Below, in pieces: positions 36,041 to 45,884 of a stretch of 64,000 nt of DNA (positions are counted from its first letter, which is position 1; each line of letters begins with the position of its first letter). The notes beneath the pieces were generated by a model that worked only from the letters and a program-made list of their open reading frames with translations, searched no databases and had not been told where the DNA came from. Origin of the DNA: Calothrix brevissima NIES-22 (GTDB taxonomy: Bacteria > Cyanobacteriota > Cyanobacteriia > Cyanobacteriales > Nostocaceae); NCBI RefSeq assembly GCF_002367995.1, contig NZ_AP018207.1:2401083-2465082 (forward strand), in the 5' to 3' direction. A program made the translations under genes and the position numbers.

Positions 36041-36101
36041 AAAGCTAGCACAAAAATATCAACCATCTGTTGTATTCCTATCTCCTGCTTGTGCTAGCTT
36101 T
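36041..36101. repeat. 13-bp inverted repeat in the P450-UbiA gap
   Basis: AAAGCTAGCACAA (36041-36053) and its exact complement TTGTGCTAGCTTT (36089-36101) flank 35 bases. It lies in the 222-bp gap between the P450 and UbiA genes. It could be an mRNA stem that separates expression of the two, or a small mobile remnant. Confidence 0.55.
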
Positions 36102-36163
36102 GACCAATATCCTAATTTTGAGGACTGGGGCGAGCATTTTCACCAACTTTGTCTTGACATGGA

Positions 36164-37531
36164 TTAAGCATCTGTAGAGAGGCGCTTAAATTTTACCTGT
36201 AAACCACTACGGGGATGCGGAACTGGGGATACAACCCGATCTTGGTTTTGTTGTGGGACAAGTTCCCAATCATATTCCCGAATCAGTAAAGCCGCAAATA
36301 ACTTCATTTCCAGCCTAGCAAATTCTTTACCTAGACATTCCCGTACACCACCACCAAAAGGTATGTGACTAAAAGATTTCGTTTTATCCTCTGACCGAAA
36401 TGGGTCAAACCTTTGGGGATCAAAGTTTTCTGGTTCAGTGTATATACAAGTATCTTGATGAGTCTCTATAATTCGGTAAAGTACAGACCAACCTTGGGGA
36501 ATAGAGTATCCATTGAACTCACAAGACTGTAAAACTTGCCGAAAACCTCCACTCGCCGGAGGTTGCAAGCGTAGAACTTCCTTAAGGACTTGTTCAAGAT
36601 AGGTCATCTGCTTAAGGTTATCTAGTGTGAATAGTTCTTTAAATCCCAATTGCTGTTGTTCTCTCCGGGCAGTTTGCAAAACGTCTTTGTTCTGTGCTAA
36701 CAATAAACAAAAATATGAGAGTGCTGAAGTCAATGTATCATGACCCGCAAACAGCAAGAGTAGTATTTGGTCTTTCAATTCACCCAAGCTAAGTTGATTC
36801 CCCTCTTCATCCTTTGCTTGCAACAATATCCCCAAAATATCCTCGCCTAGTTCGGTTTGCTGCTGTCGCTTCTGTATTATCTGTTCGACTTTTGCCAGCA
36901 ATTTTTGACGCGCTTTCAGCGCTCGACCAAACCTAGTCCAAGGTAAAGCCACTGGAATAGCAAGTACACCTTGAGAATACAACTCAAACCATTCAACCAC
37001 AAGCTCATTAGCACCTCCATCAACTCCTACCAACAGCTTGGAGGCAACATCAAAAGTATATTTTCTTAATTCTGGATACCAAGTTAAGTCACCAATTTGC
37101 TCCCATTTGCGTAAATAACTATGGGTGATATCGGCCATTGCCGACACATATCCACTTAAGGCTCTAGGTTGGAAAGCTTGTGATAGAAGTTTACGTCCTT
37201 GCAGGTGTTTGCTTCCTGTGGCACCCGATAATGAATTTCCTGCCACCAAAACTCTAGTACTATAAGGCCAGTTGCTACAAAAGTACCGATTCTCGTTTGT
37301 CAACAAAAACTGATTAGCTTCAGCACCAATCATCACAATTGTGGGACATCCAAGCAGATGTGTTTTGAAAATATTCCCATATTTTTGCTTGCGCTTGCGT
37401 ACAAAGTCTGGGTCTTGCAAAAAGCTAATTGTCTCACCGATAAAAGGGAATCCAAAATGACCAGGGGGTAAAGGTAGTGGGTTTTGATCTACAACCTGTT
37501 TGTGTTCATGAAAGGAATTTGTAGTCTTCAT
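36164..37531 (-). CDS. Cytochrome P450, CYP120-like
   Basis: A 455-residue heme monooxygenase. Motifs: [19 protein letters not shown] at the N-terminus, [14 protein letters not shown] (oxygen-activation helix I), the ExxR motif in [19 protein letters not shown], and the heme-binding loop [17 protein letters not shown] with the Cys ligand. The overall pattern matches CYP120A1, the cyanobacterial retinoid hydroxylase. There is no long N-terminal anchor, as usual for soluble bacterial P450s. It starts the minus-strand trio with the UbiA and methyltransferase genes. The nearness to a prenyltransferase suggests a terpenoid or carotenoid-derived substrate (inference). Redox partner genes are not in the window. 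Confidence 0.92.
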   Translation of the reverse strand: MKTTNSFHEHKQVVDQNPLPLPPGHFGFPFIGETISFLQDPDFVRKRKQKYGNIFKTHLLGCPTIVMIGAEANQFLLTNENRYFCSNWPYSTRVLVAGNSLSGATGSKHLQGRKLLSQAFQPRALSGYVSAMADITHSYLRKWEQIGDLTWYPELRKYTFDVASKLLVGVDGGANELVVEWFELYSQGVLAIPVALPWTRFGRALKARQKLLAKVEQIIQKRQQQTELGEDILGILLQAKDEEGNQLSLGELKDQILLLLFAGHDTLTSALSYFCLLLAQNKDVLQTARREQQQLGFKELFTLDNLKQMTYLEQVLKEVLRLQPPASGGFRQVLQSCEFNGYSIPQGWSVLYRIIETHQDTCIYTEPENFDPQRFDPFRSEDKTKSFSHIPFGGGVRECLGKEFARLEMKLFAALLIREYDWELVPQQNQDRVVSPVPHPRSGLQVKFKRLSTDA

Positions 37532-37699
37532 AGTATATGTGTATTATGAAATACAATATTGTGCATTCATCACAAGTTAAATTAGCTTTCAACTTTCTGG
37601 TATTTCTCCAAATATATAGGTATCGTAGAATTCATCTTCTACCTCAAATAATTCTATTTTTCTAGAGGTCGGAGTTGCTAATTTATTTGTCCAAAATCT

Positions 37700-38980
37700 T
37701 TACTCCCATTCTGTAGGAATATAGAATATATATTTATAACTTCTTGCAAAATTTAGTTCCAAATCGTTGTATCCTTTAACTTCAAAATAAAATGGATTAT
37801 CTTGGTATCCTTTGAGGGAGAGAATATCATAACTATGATTTTCTAAAATTGACATTTTTAATTGATATTTTCCTGGTAAGAGTGGTAGTTTATCTACAAA
37901 ACAACAAAATTGATTCCGTCCTTGTTTGATTTGATAGTATTCTTCACCATACTTTCCCATCATCATGGCCATAGGAAATAATTTTTCCGTCCCCACAGAA
38001 AAACTGATTATTATAGGATAATTATCCAGTTGTGAATTACAAGTCATTTGGAATTTTACTTTACTGCCTGGAGTAATATCTTTTCCATCTACAGCAGTTA
38101 CTTCTACTGATTCAATTTCAACTAAGCCAAATTTTTCTCCAGCTAGTAAATCTTCATCTGTTGACTTAGTAGCTCGATTATTTTGAATTGTTGGCGAAGA
38201 TAAATTATAATTATTTTCTCTTCCCAGCATCAATTCATTATATGTGTAAATTATTTCATCAGGTTTATTAATATCATAAATTTGTCCTTGGTCGAAAAGA
38301 ATTACCCGGTGACAAAGTGACTTTATCTGATACATGTCATGGGAAACTAATAAGATAGAGCCACCATTTTTAATATAATTTTTCAAATAATTTTGAAAGC
38401 TTTGCTGAAAGCGAATATCTCCCCCTCCTAAAGCTTCATCTATAATAAAAACATCTGGTTGTAATTGAGTATAAATAGAAAATGCTAACCGCAGTCGCAT
38501 TCCTGTACTGTATGTACCAACAGGAGCATCAATAAATGTTTGAATACCTGAATAGTCAATAATATTATTAATTTTATTTTTGATTATGTATTCACTAATT
38601 CCATACATTGATAAGAGATTATATATATTTTCGCGCCCTGTTTGCAGAGAATTTAATCCAGCTTGACTATCTATCATGACAACGCTATTGGTATACCATC
38701 TAACCTGACCTAGAGTGGGGCGTAAAATTCCCATAATTAAATTAATTAATGTGCTTTTACCTGCACCATTGGCACCAATTAAGCCTAATACTTCACCTGC
38801 GTGCAGTTGTAAATTGACATCATAAACAGACCAAAATTCACCTGGACGTAAGCGATTCTCTCCTTCTGGTTTGCGGCGAAACTCCCAGAATATATCTGCA
38901 ATTGTATAACGCAATGCTAACTTATGGGTGCGACAAAATCTTTTTGATAAATGCTTGGTTTCTAAGATAATTTTTCCCAT
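37700..38980 (-). CDS. wzt: Polysaccharide ABC exporter ATPase Wzt with C-terminal carbohydrate-binding domain
   Basis: A 426-residue protein. Residues 1-245 form the nucleotide-binding domain: Walker A GLIGANGAGKSTLINLI, signature YSTGMRLRLAFSIY, Walker B VFIIDEALGGGD and the H-loop VSHD. This subgroup (Wzt/TagH type) exports O-antigen-like glycans. Residues 280-426 form a beta-sandwich tail of the Wzt C-terminal kind (KVKFQMTCNSQLDNYPI), which reads the end modification of the glycan. It follows wzm by 3 bp, forming the transporter pair, and lies downstream of two GT4 genes. Cytosolic face of the inner membrane. Confidence 0.92.
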   Translation of the reverse strand: MGKIILETKHLSKRFCRTHKLALRYTIADIFWEFRRKPEGENRLRPGEFWSVYDVNLQLHAGEVLGLIGANGAGKSTLINLIMGILRPTLGQVRWYTNSVVMIDSQAGLNSLQTGRENIYNLLSMYGISEYIIKNKINNIIDYSGIQTFIDAPVGTYSTGMRLRLAFSIYTQLQPDVFIIDEALGGGDIRFQQSFQNYLKNYIKNGGSILLVSHDMYQIKSLCHRVILFDQGQIYDINKPDEIIYTYNELMLGRENNYNLSSPTIQNNRATKSTDEDLLAGEKFGLVEIESVEVTAVDGKDITPGSKVKFQMTCNSQLDNYPIIISFSVGTEKLFPMAMMMGKYGEEYYQIKQGRNQFCCFVDKLPLLPGKYQLKMSILENHSYDILSLKGYQDNPFYFEVKGYNDLELNFARSYKYIFYIPTEWE

Positions 38981-38983
38981 AAT

Positions 38984-39874
38984 TTAAGTTAGCGATCGCT
39001 CGATAATATAAGGTAGGCATAAACGACAGAATAACCAGCTTAATATAAGTAATATTAATGCTAAAGGTATGAGTAATAATAAAGCTAAAATATTAATTGT
39101 CCCCGCACTATAAGCGAGAAATCTCGTACATTCAAATATATAAGTAAGGGGATTAAATTGCTGTAAAATATAAAGCCAGTTACCTGGGTGGACAACTACA
39201 AATACAGGAGTAATTAAAAATAGTAACCAAGGAAAAAACTGCATAATATTTTCTAAGTCTTTACTTAAAACATTCCAAGGAGCTAAGAATAAACCTAATC
39301 CCGTTGCAGAACTAATAATTGCCGCAATACCTAATAAAGCGAGAGGGAATGTCAAAGCAGGAGTGATATGAAAAACTAAAAGAATAACCAATAATACTGG
39401 AAGACGCATCAAAAAACCAAAGGCTGATTCTGCCAAACCAGCTATGACGATCGCTTCTAGGGGAATTTTTTGTCTGACTAATAAGTGAATGTATTGGTTA
39501 AGTGAAACGCGGTGAATATTTAATGCTTCTAAAAACGTTTGTGCCATAACTAAGCCAAAGACACCATAAACTGCTGGTGGAACTTCACCAGCAATTAAGA
39601 TAGGAATGCGCTCCGGCTGTCCTAATGTTAGTAAAATCGCGATTAAAGCTGAAGGTACAAATGCCCAAAATAATCCCAAGGATGAATAACGATAGCGTTG
39701 GGCTATATTTTGTAAAAATAGTCGTTTAGCAAATTCTGATGATGTGCGTAAATCTAGCCATGCATCTGTCAAAAAAGCTCTAATTGAAAATAGCTGACTT
39801 CTACCACTGTTAATCTTTACAAAACCAGACGAATCACTTCTGCTTGCTTCCGACTGAGAATGACGTAAACTCAT
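38984..39874 (-). CDS. wzm: ABC-2 type polysaccharide export permease Wzm
   Basis: A 296-residue permease with six hydrophobic spans after an amphipathic start. FLQNIAQRYRYSSLGLFW is the typical coupling helix of Wzm/TagG proteins. It overlaps the upstream GT4 gene by 4 bp (coupled translation) and is followed 3 bp later by wzt, so the two form the exporter. The glycan class is likely an O-antigen or EPS made by the adjacent glycosyltransferases. No oddity seen. Confidence 0.9.
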   Translation of the reverse strand: MSLRHSQSEASRSDSSGFVKINSGRSQLFSIRAFLTDAWLDLRTSSEFAKRLFLQNIAQRYRYSSLGLFWAFVPSALIAILLTLGQPERIPILIAGEVPPAVYGVFGLVMAQTFLEALNIHRVSLNQYIHLLVRQKIPLEAIVIAGLAESAFGFLMRLPVLLVILLVFHITPALTFPLALLGIAAIISSATGLGLFLAPWNVLSKDLENIMQFFPWLLFLITPVFVVVHPGNWLYILQQFNPLTYIFECTRFLAYSAGTINILALLLLIPLALILLILSWLFCRLCLPYIIERSLT

Positions 39875-41139
39875 ATTTTTTCTCCCGTAAGTGCAGAATT
39901 AACTGACAGCGTAGATAATTGCAGCAACTTATCTGCAAATACTTGTTCTGGATGGAGTGGAATTAACTTGCGAATAGATTTAGATGCTTGCTTACCGATA
40001 CTTTCCCATTCATGGCGACGCTTCCAAGCACGTTCTAAAGCTTCATCAATCGCCGCAAAACAAGCTCCCTTAGCAATAAAACCAGTGATATTATCTTCTA
40101 GTACTTCGGGAATTCCTCCGACATCTGTTGTAATTCCCATCCGTCCACACATCATTGCTTCTACTAAAGTGATGGGCAATCCCTCTGCACGGGAAGGTAA
40201 AATTAAAGCATGATAATCTCGCCAAACACTGACAATATTATTTGTAAAACCAGGAAAACTTACATTTTTTAAGCCTAATAAATTTGCCATATCTATTAAA
40301 CTGTCTCGATTATTCCCTTCTCCAAAAAATGACACTTGTAAATTTCGGTACTGCCACTTTTCTTGAGCTAAAACCTCTAAGAGAATATCCTGTCCTTTAT
40401 CTAATATCCACAAACGAGCAACACAGGCTAATTTAAAACAATTATCTTTAGTTGCTGGCCAAGGTAAAAATTGGGAACCTGATGTTAAATAGGGATTTCT
40501 AACAACCTCGGAATGGGGAAGAGTTTGACCTATTTGTATCTGAGTTAAGGATAAATTATGCTCAGAAACAAAAAAACAGCGTTTTGCTTGCTGAAATACT
40601 TTGCGCATCATAGGACGTATAGCATCAGCTGGCCAGATAGAAGCGCTCGCTTTGTGAGAAAGTATTACATAGGGTAATTTAAGTTGCAGACAAATATTTG
40701 CATAGTTCAATCCATCAAAATTTTCTCCTTGGGATATCACCACTAAAGAAGGTTTTATTCGTCTCAAACTCTCTAAAAAAAATGTTTGTTGTGGATCTGT
40801 TTGAATCAGATACCAGCTTGTTGGTAGAGGCAAAAATTGGAAAAATCTAACAAGATAGTAGATTCTGTCTTTAATAAAATGTTTGATATTGATAAAATTC
40901 ACCGACTGAAGCGAGATAACCTCAACACCAGCCGCTCTCAGATCCAAAATTCGGAGATGTTCGCTGATTTGTAATTTAAACAGATAAACTTTATGTCCTT
41001 GTTGTTTTAAATATTTAGCCGTAATACCTATAAGTTCTTCACTACCACCCCAAACCTCAAAACAAGAGCTAATAAATACCAAGGAATCAAGCTGTTGGCG
41101 ATGATTGTTATTGATGTTAGAAATAGTTTCTGTTAGCAT
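39871..41139 (-). CDS. GT4-family glycosyltransferase (first of two paralogues)
   Basis: A 422-residue cytosolic GT-B enzyme. The N-terminal Rossmann part begins VFISSCFEVWGGSEELIG, a substrate-contact motif with GGSE. The C-terminal donor domain has CVARLWILDKGQDILLEVL, VSFPGFTNNIVSVW and the EX7E region SRAEGLPITLVEAMMCGR followed by GITTDVGGIPEV. It is coupled to wzm by a 4-bp overlap. A paralogue lies 181 bp upstream. The two genes probably add successive sugars on the glycan exported by Wzm/Wzt. The donor sugar cannot be told from sequence. Confidence 0.88.
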   Translation of the reverse strand: MLTETISNINNNHRQQLDSLVFISSCFEVWGGSEELIGITAKYLKQQGHKVYLFKLQISEHLRILDLRAAGVEVISLQSVNFINIKHFIKDRIYYLVRFFQFLPLPTSWYLIQTDPQQTFFLESLRRIKPSLVVISQGENFDGLNYANICLQLKLPYVILSHKASASIWPADAIRPMMRKVFQQAKRCFFVSEHNLSLTQIQIGQTLPHSEVVRNPYLTSGSQFLPWPATKDNCFKLACVARLWILDKGQDILLEVLAQEKWQYRNLQVSFFGEGNNRDSLIDMANLLGLKNVSFPGFTNNIVSVWRDYHALILPSRAEGLPITLVEAMMCGRMGITTDVGGIPEVLEDNITGFIAKGACFAAIDEALERAWKRRHEWESIGKQASKSIRKLIPLHPEQVFADKLLQLSTLSVNSALTGEKI

Positions 41140-41210
41140 TTACAAATAAGATTTGATAAGTTACTCAATAGGTTATGCGATCGCTCACAACAAGGGTATA
41201 AAATTCTCTC

Positions 41211-41245
41211 TAGTCCCTAGTCCCTAGTCCCTAGTCCCTAGTCCC
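41211..41245. repeat. Short tandem repeat, TAGTCCC x5
   Basis: Five perfect heptamers with degenerate copies after them, between the two GT4 genes. A typical cyanobacterial heptamer STRR. Confidence 0.9.
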
Positions 41246-41320
41246 TAGCTCCTAACCCCTATTTTCAAACTAGTCCATAACAGATAATTAATTTTGTTTT
41301 TAGCTTTTAATGGGAGATAA

Positions 41321-42520
41321 TTAGCTTTGGCATAATTGCAATAAATGATCTGAAAATACCTGTTCTGGATGGGGTGGAATCAGCTTGCGAATAGATATAG
41401 ATGCTTCCTTGCCAATATTTTCCCATTCATAACGACGTTGCCAAGCTCGCTCTAGTACTTTGTCAATTTCTGCAAAACAAGGACTTGTGGCTATAAAGCC
41501 AGTAATATCATCTTCTACAATTTCGGAAATACCTCCAACATCTGTAACGATTCCTGGTCTACCACACATCATTGCTTCTACTAAAGCTATGGGTAAACCT
41601 TCTGCGCGAGATGGCATAATTAGGGCTTGATGATGATGCCAAATATCCATAATATTGTTGACAAAACCAGGAAAGCTGACATTTTTCAGTTCCAAAAGTT
41701 TGGACAGATCTATTAACCCATCTCTATCAATTCCCTTTCCAAAAAAGGAAATATGTAAGTTACGATTTCGCCACTTGTCTTGAGCTAAAACTCTTAATAA
41801 AATATCTTGCCCTTTATCTAAGATCCACAATCGTGCAACGCAAGCTATTTGAAAACAATCATTTTTGGTTGGAGGATAAGGTAAAGCTGCCGGAATTAAT
41901 GCTCGATGGGGATTTCTGACAACTGTAGCATTGGTTAAACTATAGCCTAGTTGAGCTTCTGTTAAAGCTAGATTATGTTGCGAAACAAAAAAGGAAGACT
42001 TAGCTTTTTTATACACATCCTGCATTATTTGCCGTTTTTTACTATTTGGCCAAACAGCATCAGATGCTTTTTGACTAATAATTATATAGGGTAAATTAAG
42101 TTCTAAACAAACTTTAGCCATTTCCACACCATCATAATTGTCTCCTTGAGAAATGATGACTAAAGATGGTTGAAGAATGTTTAATTGATGACGCTCGTTT
42201 TTATATTTAAATATTTGTATTTTTTTGAGAAAAGATAGGAGCTTGATCGCAAAGCTAAATCTATACAGTAAAGTAAATAAAATTGCAATATTTTTCACTG
42301 CAATTCCATCTGCTTTTAATTCTTGAATTCGCTGAACTCTTTGAACGCGATTCTTAAAAGCATGGACTGTATAACCTTGTTTTTGCAAATATCTAGCTGA
42401 TTCTGACCAGAGTTCTTCACTTCCACCCCAGTATTCACAGCAAGAGCTAATAAAAATGAATGTTAAGGGTTTCTTAAGGTCTTTGAAGACTATAGGCTCT
42501 GTATTAGTAGATGTTAACAT
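41321..42520 (-). CDS. GT4-family glycosyltransferase (second paralogue)
   Basis: About 399 residues from the ATG at 42520; the frame is open six codons further to a TTG. Same family as its downstream neighbour: FIFISSCCEYWGGSEELW near the start, CVARLWILDKGQDILLRVL, VSFPGFVNNIMDIW, SRAEGLPIALVEAMMCGR and GIVTDVGGISEI. The two genes are clearly a tandem duplication that has diverged in the acceptor half. Cytosolic, for glycan synthesis with the Wzm/Wzt exporter. It is the first gene of the minus-strand set. Confidence 0.88.
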   Translation of the reverse strand: MLTSTNTEPIVFKDLKKPLTFIFISSCCEYWGGSEELWSESARYLQKQGYTVHAFKNRVQRVQRIQELKADGIAVKNIAILFTLLYRFSFAIKLLSFLKKIQIFKYKNERHQLNILQPSLVIISQGDNYDGVEMAKVCLELNLPYIIISQKASDAVWPNSKKRQIMQDVYKKAKSSFFVSQHNLALTEAQLGYSLTNATVVRNPHRALIPAALPYPPTKNDCFQIACVARLWILDKGQDILLRVLAQDKWRNRNLHISFFGKGIDRDGLIDLSKLLELKNVSFPGFVNNIMDIWHHHQALIMPSRAEGLPIALVEAMMCGRPGIVTDVGGISEIVEDDITGFIATSPCFAEIDKVLERAWQRRYEWENIGKEASISIRKLIPPHPEQVFSDHLLQLCQS

Positions 42521-43013
42521 TGACGATCTTCTTGCCAATTGACAATAGAGTTTTTTAATAAAAATTACACACTGAGCTATAACTTGTATTAGTTATAACT
42601 TTAGATACAGATGCAAGCTTGGATATAATCCAGGAAAACAATAGTGTATAATATATCAAAGTAAAAAGAACCAACGTAAATTTACTGAAGTAATTTTTAA
42701 TTTTTAAGGATCGGTTACAAACAGTTACAATTAACCTTAAATCTTGCCATTAGTTGTCATCAGGCTATCAGAACCAAATATAAAAGCCAAAAAATAACAA
42801 AAACTATGATTTTGTAGCAAATTTATTGCACTTCGCTTGTCAAAAGTTAGTTGTCTGTTGTCAGTTGTTGAAAATATCTGATCTAATATCCCAAGCCATT
42901 GTGGGTGGAGTTTTTTATTAGCTTTGGGTATGTTTTTGAGGATTGGTAACTCAGACTTAGCATACCGAAAGCTATTTACTCAGGAAATAAACAGGTATTT
43001 GCAGAAAACTTGC
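42521..43013. other. Intergenic region, no gene seen
   Basis: 493 AT-rich bases upstream of the GT4/wzm/wzt set and downstream of the TPR gene. It should hold the promoter of the glycan export operon. No repeat or hairpin of note. Confidence 0.6.
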
Positions 43014-44282
43014 TTAAATTCCGCGATCGCGTTCTAATTCGGTAATGACTTTTTGTAAATACCACTCTTCTGGCATTTGCGGATAGTTATCTTTTTTCTG
43101 CTGAATTAATCTTTGGGCTATTTCCCATTGTCCGCCAACTAGACGTAACAATCGCTGGCGGAGAAGATTATATTTTTGCTGTTTTGTTTCGGGGAGAGAT
43201 TTTTGAATTTTATTCAGGCTATCTAAAACTAATTTATAGTTATCCCAGTCTTCTTTTTCGAGAAAAATACTGGCAGCTTTTTGATAATTTTCTATAGCCT
43301 GTTGCATATCCTCTAAATGTGTATGGGCAATACCGCGATTATAATAAGCTTGGGCATCTTCGGGATTAATTTGGATTGCTTGAGAATAGTCTTGAATTGC
43401 ACCAAGATAATTGCTCATAGCGCGATAGGCGTTACCTCTAGCCACATAAACTAAAGCATCTTGGGGTTCAGTTTGCAACGCTTGGTTAAAATCCGCGATC
43501 GCGCCTTGATAATCGCCTAACAAACAACGAGCTTTACCTCGGTTACGATAAACAATAGCATCAACAAAATTTAATTTAAGCGCTTGATTAAAATCTGCGA
43601 TCGCTTCTTGATATCTACCCATTTTGCAACGTACCACACCCCGACAGCAATAAGCTTGTGCATCTTGCGGATCTGCTTGTAATACCCAGTTTAAATCTGC
43701 GATCGCTTCTTTGGTATCTCCCTTTTCTGCCTTATCTAATAGTTGCCGAAAATATTCCTTTGGGGATGTGATTCTTATAGTCGGAGAATTAGCTGGGGTA
43801 ACTGCTGGTTTTGCTGGTGGTTGTAGTTGTTTAATTCTTTCCAAACACAGACGACAATTTTCTGCATCCTTTTGCTGGAGATATAATTCCGCAGCTTGTT
43901 TAAAATTAGCGATCGCATCATGAATATAACCCTGTTTGCGCCGCACCATTCCCCGCAAACTGTAAGCTGCGGCATAATGGGAATTAAGGCGAATTGCACG
44001 TTCAACATCTTCCAACGCGCCAGGTAAATTTTTTAACGTCACCCTAGCTAAGGCGCGAGAGTAATATGCTTCCACACTTTCCGGGTTTAACTTGATGACT
44101 TCGGTGTAATCGGACACAGCTTTGAGAATTGCCCCTGAGTCATAATATGCCAATCCCCGTTGAAAATAAGCCTCTGGAAAATCAGGTGTCTGCTGTAAAG
44201 CCAGATTAAATTCCGCAATTGCGCCAGCGTAGTCTTTTTGTTTAGCTTTTTCCAAACCTTGATTATAGAATTCGTTACTCAT
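43014..44282 (-). CDS. Tetratricopeptide repeat (TPR) protein
   Basis: A 422-residue soluble protein made mostly of 34-residue TPR units in two blocks: residues 4-140 and about 175-345. Typical unit cores are AIAEFNLALQQTPDFPEAYF, AISDYTEV-like segments and AIADFNQALKLNFVDAIVY. A Pro-rich linker with TPANSPTIR separates the blocks. The tail (about 350-422) is charged helix. It has no signal peptide and acts as a cytosolic protein-protein scaffold. Its partner is unknown. The next gene is divergent. Confidence 0.88.
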   Translation of the reverse strand: MSNEFYNQGLEKAKQKDYAGAIAEFNLALQQTPDFPEAYFQRGLAYYDSGAILKAVSDYTEVIKLNPESVEAYYSRALARVTLKNLPGALEDVERAIRLNSHYAAAYSLRGMVRRKQGYIHDAIANFKQAAELYLQQKDAENCRLCLERIKQLQPPAKPAVTPANSPTIRITSPKEYFRQLLDKAEKGDTKEAIADLNWVLQADPQDAQAYCCRGVVRCKMGRYQEAIADFNQALKLNFVDAIVYRNRGKARCLLGDYQGAIADFNQALQTEPQDALVYVARGNAYRAMSNYLGAIQDYSQAIQINPEDAQAYYNRGIAHTHLEDMQQAIENYQKAASIFLEKEDWDNYKLVLDSLNKIQKSLPETKQQKYNLLRQRLLRLVGGQWEIAQRLIQQKKDNYPQMPEEWYLQKVITELERDRGI

Positions 44283-44459
44283 GGCTTTTATTTAGTTATG
44301 ACTATATTAGGTATTCACGGTGAATGTATCTCATTTCCTATGTTAGTACTGCGTCATTAACCTAAAAGTGTACTTTTCATATTCTCTATCAATCTCTCTG
44401 ACTTAGCGTTTTCTCTGGGAGACGCTACCCGCAGGCGGTTATTTTGATTATAAAAACCT

Positions 44460-45608
44460 ATGAAAATCAGAACTATTACTACAGGAATTTCTCTGCAATC
44501 TCCTCAAGATGCAGAAAAAATTCAACAAGCTGCTGAATTTAACCAACAAGCAAAGGATATTTTTACTCAACAAGGCTATGAAGTGCAAACAACAAGAATA
44601 GCCACAAATTCTTGGGAAGAATATCTGCAAGGTTTATCTCAGAAGGAAATTTTAAGTCAAATTCAATGCTTAGAAGAAATCTGTGAAAATCTCAATTTAA
44701 GTTTTTTCAATATCGGTTATGCAAATCAACCGGAAACTATCGCTTTAATTCCCGAAATTAACCAACAAACCTCAGTAATTTATTGTTCGAGTAAAATTGG
44801 CGATCGCGCAATGGGAATTAACTTAGAAAATGCCTTAGAATCAGCTAAAGTAATTAAGCGTATTTCCCAAGATAGCGAAAATGGTTATGGAAATTTTCGC
44901 TTTTGCGCTTGGGCTAACTGCAAACCGGGAATCCCATTTTTCCCCACATCATACCATCAAGGTGATACAGCATTTGCAATTGGCTTAGAATGTTGTGATT
45001 TGGTAACTCAAGCATTTTCTCAAGCTGATGATATCCCCACAGCAGAAGCCAAACTAAAAATATTATTAGAAATGGAGTTAAAGCAAGTTGCAAATATTGC
45101 CGAGATGATATCTGATAAATTTGCAATTAACTTTCTAGGAATTGATACTTCCCTTGCACCATCATTAGATAAAAATAACAGTATTGCTTTTGCTTATGAA
45201 AAGCTTATGAATGGTAAATTTGGACAACCAGGAACTTTAGCAATTTCGGGGATGTTAACTCGTGTTTTAAAAAATGTATCAGTGAAAATCTGTGGTTATT
45301 CTGGTTTAATGCTTCCTGTTTGTGAAGATGTGGGATTAGCTACAAGAGCTAATGAAAAGACTTATGATATTACTAATTTATTACTTTATTCAGCAGTTTG
45401 TGGTTGTGGATTAGATACAGTTCCCATTCCTGGCGATATTTCTATTGAGAAAATTTCTGCAATCTTAATTGATATGGCTACTCTCGCAATTAAGCTAGAT
45501 AAACCTCTATCAGCTAGATTATTTCCTATCCCAGGTAAAAAAGCTGGAGAAATGACGGCTTTTAATTCTCCATATCTGGTAGATTGTCAAATATTTGCAG
45601 TAGATTGA
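44460..45608 (+). CDS. DUF711 (UPF0210)-family protein
   Basis: A 382-residue protein whose start, MKIRTITTGISL, and later GDTAFAIGLECCDLV, FLGIDTSLAPSLDKNN and VCGCGLDTVPIPGDI fit the DUF711/UPF0210 family, which resembles pyruvate-formate-lyase-like folds by name but has no proven reaction. Soluble. A decayed copy of its last 100 bases is found at 46803-46915, left by a tandem duplication that also copied the downstream dioxygenase gene. No SD is clear before the ATG. Confidence 0.8.
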   Translation: MKIRTITTGISLQSPQDAEKIQQAAEFNQQAKDIFTQQGYEVQTTRIATNSWEEYLQGLSQKEILSQIQCLEEICENLNLSFFNIGYANQPETIALIPEINQQTSVIYCSSKIGDRAMGINLENALESAKVIKRISQDSENGYGNFRFCAWANCKPGIPFFPTSYHQGDTAFAIGLECCDLVTQAFSQADDIPTAEAKLKILLEMELKQVANIAEMISDKFAINFLGIDTSLAPSLDKNNSIAFAYEKLMNGKFGQPGTLAISGMLTRVLKNVSVKICGYSGLMLPVCEDVGLATRANEKTYDITNLLLYSAVCGCGLDTVPIPGDISIEKISAILIDMATLAIKLDKPLSARLFPIPGKKAGEMTAFNSPYLVDCQIFAVD

Positions 45609-45773
45609 AGAGGGTATATAAATTTTTGTGGAGATGCGATTATTTTTAATGAAATGAACCGCCAAGAACGCCAAGTGCGCCAAGAAAGAAAGAGATAAAT
45701 GAAAAAGTAGATTTTTCTAACTCTTACTCTCTGCGCCTCTGCGCCTCTGCGTGAAATAACAATTAATATTCCA

Positions 45774-45801
45774 ATGCCCTATGCCCTATGCCCCATGCCC
45801 C
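45774..45801. repeat. Short tandem repeat, ATGCCCT/ATGCCCC x4
   Basis: Two ATGCCCT followed by two ATGCCCC. Related runs occur near 62031-62071 and, as GGGCATA, near 53490. A longer region with repeated GCGCCTCT lies just before it (about 45729-45750). Confidence 0.85.
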
Positions 45802-45884
45802 ATTACTATAAATTAAGAGTGCGTTAACCTACTACGGCATAACACACCCTTAATGAAAATTTTTGATTTTACTTGTAAATAGTA

